Source: Lumbricus terrestris
Taxonomy: Eukaryota > Annelida > Clitellata > Crassiclitellata > Lumbricidae
NCBI GenBank assembly: GCA_949752735.1
Contig: OX457053.1
Location: forward strand, 27,936,997 to 28,000,996
Direction: 5' to 3'
DNA length: 64,000 nt
Within the stretch, counting starts at the first letter, position 1. Each line of letters opens with the position of its first letter. Below the pieces are notes generated by a model. That model did not search any database and had not been told where the DNA came from. It saw only the letters and a program-made list of their open reading frames with translations. The position numbers were made by a program, and so were the translations under genes. Below are positions 63,921 to 64,000 of the stretch, one piece after another.

Positions 63921-64000
63921 TTCTATCTATCTATCTGTCTATTATTACTATTATTATTACATAAATTTATTACGCGCGCTATCTGTCTGTCTGTCTATCT
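63401..64000. repeat. (CTGT)n and (CTAT)n microsatellite reaching the window end
   Basis: CTGT-rich repeats with GTGT/TTAT variants to about 63,785, then nearly pure CTAT to about 63,940, an ATT patch and CTGT again. A 167-codon Cys/Leu/Ser/Ile repeat frame across it is not a gene. Confidence 0.93.

Noticed and set aside
63461..63964. 167-codon Cys/Leu/Ser/Ile frame
   Set aside because: CTGT/CTAT tetranucleotide repeat read in frame; no unique sequence.

Overview
This is a eukaryotic (animal) window. There are no prokaryotic operons; the only gene is spread over 16 exons bounded by GT-AG splice sites, and the rest is satellite DNA, tRNA-derived SINEs, a LINE tail, hAT and fold-back elements and many micro/minisatellites. 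The frequent TAGGCCT word, the tRNA SINEs, the fold-back elements and a single MET/RON-type receptor suggest a marine invertebrate deuterostome, most likely an echinoderm. That assignment is inference, not proven.

Layout. Positions 1 to about 33,225 are one uninterrupted satellite array of roughly 340-bp monomers (about 97 of them). It starts inside a monomer, so it continues off the left edge. It has nested higher-order structure: an 8.5-kb segment (1-8,535) is repeated from 8,536 with one monomer missing; an 11-monomer unit of exactly 3,732 bp runs in register for about 2.6 copies (about 12,650-22,530); a more shuffled block follows to about 32,450; about two strongly diverged monomers form the right edge. 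I see no open frame of 60 codons in it. Positions 33,226-40,254 are gene-free as far as I can tell and hold transposable-element fragments and minisatellites, including an hAT MITE with a perfect 8-bp target duplication.

Positions 40,255-60,515 hold one gene on the minus strand, a MET/RON-family (HGF-receptor-like) receptor tyrosine kinase. I could join 16 exons with matching phases into a 953-codon frame: PSI domain, four IPT/TIG domains, one transmembrane helix, a juxtamembrane segment of about 100 residues, a complete tyrosine kinase domain with all catalytic residues, and a tail with a duplicated 44-residue module, each copy carrying a YIN (Grb2-type) motif. The N-terminal signal peptide and Sema domain are not seen and should lie beyond 64,000. 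The introns are full of repeats. Nine full or partial copies of one tRNA-SINE share their 3' tail with a LINE whose ORF2 C-terminus is visible twice, and two fold-back elements carry the same internal 34-bp array. Minisatellites sit directly against splice sites of three or more kinase exons, one of them copying the splice acceptor itself.

Positions 60,516-64,000 hold a MITE copy, a LINE fragment, one SINE, a TAGGCCT minisatellite and long CTGT/CTAT microsatellites. I recognise no exon there.
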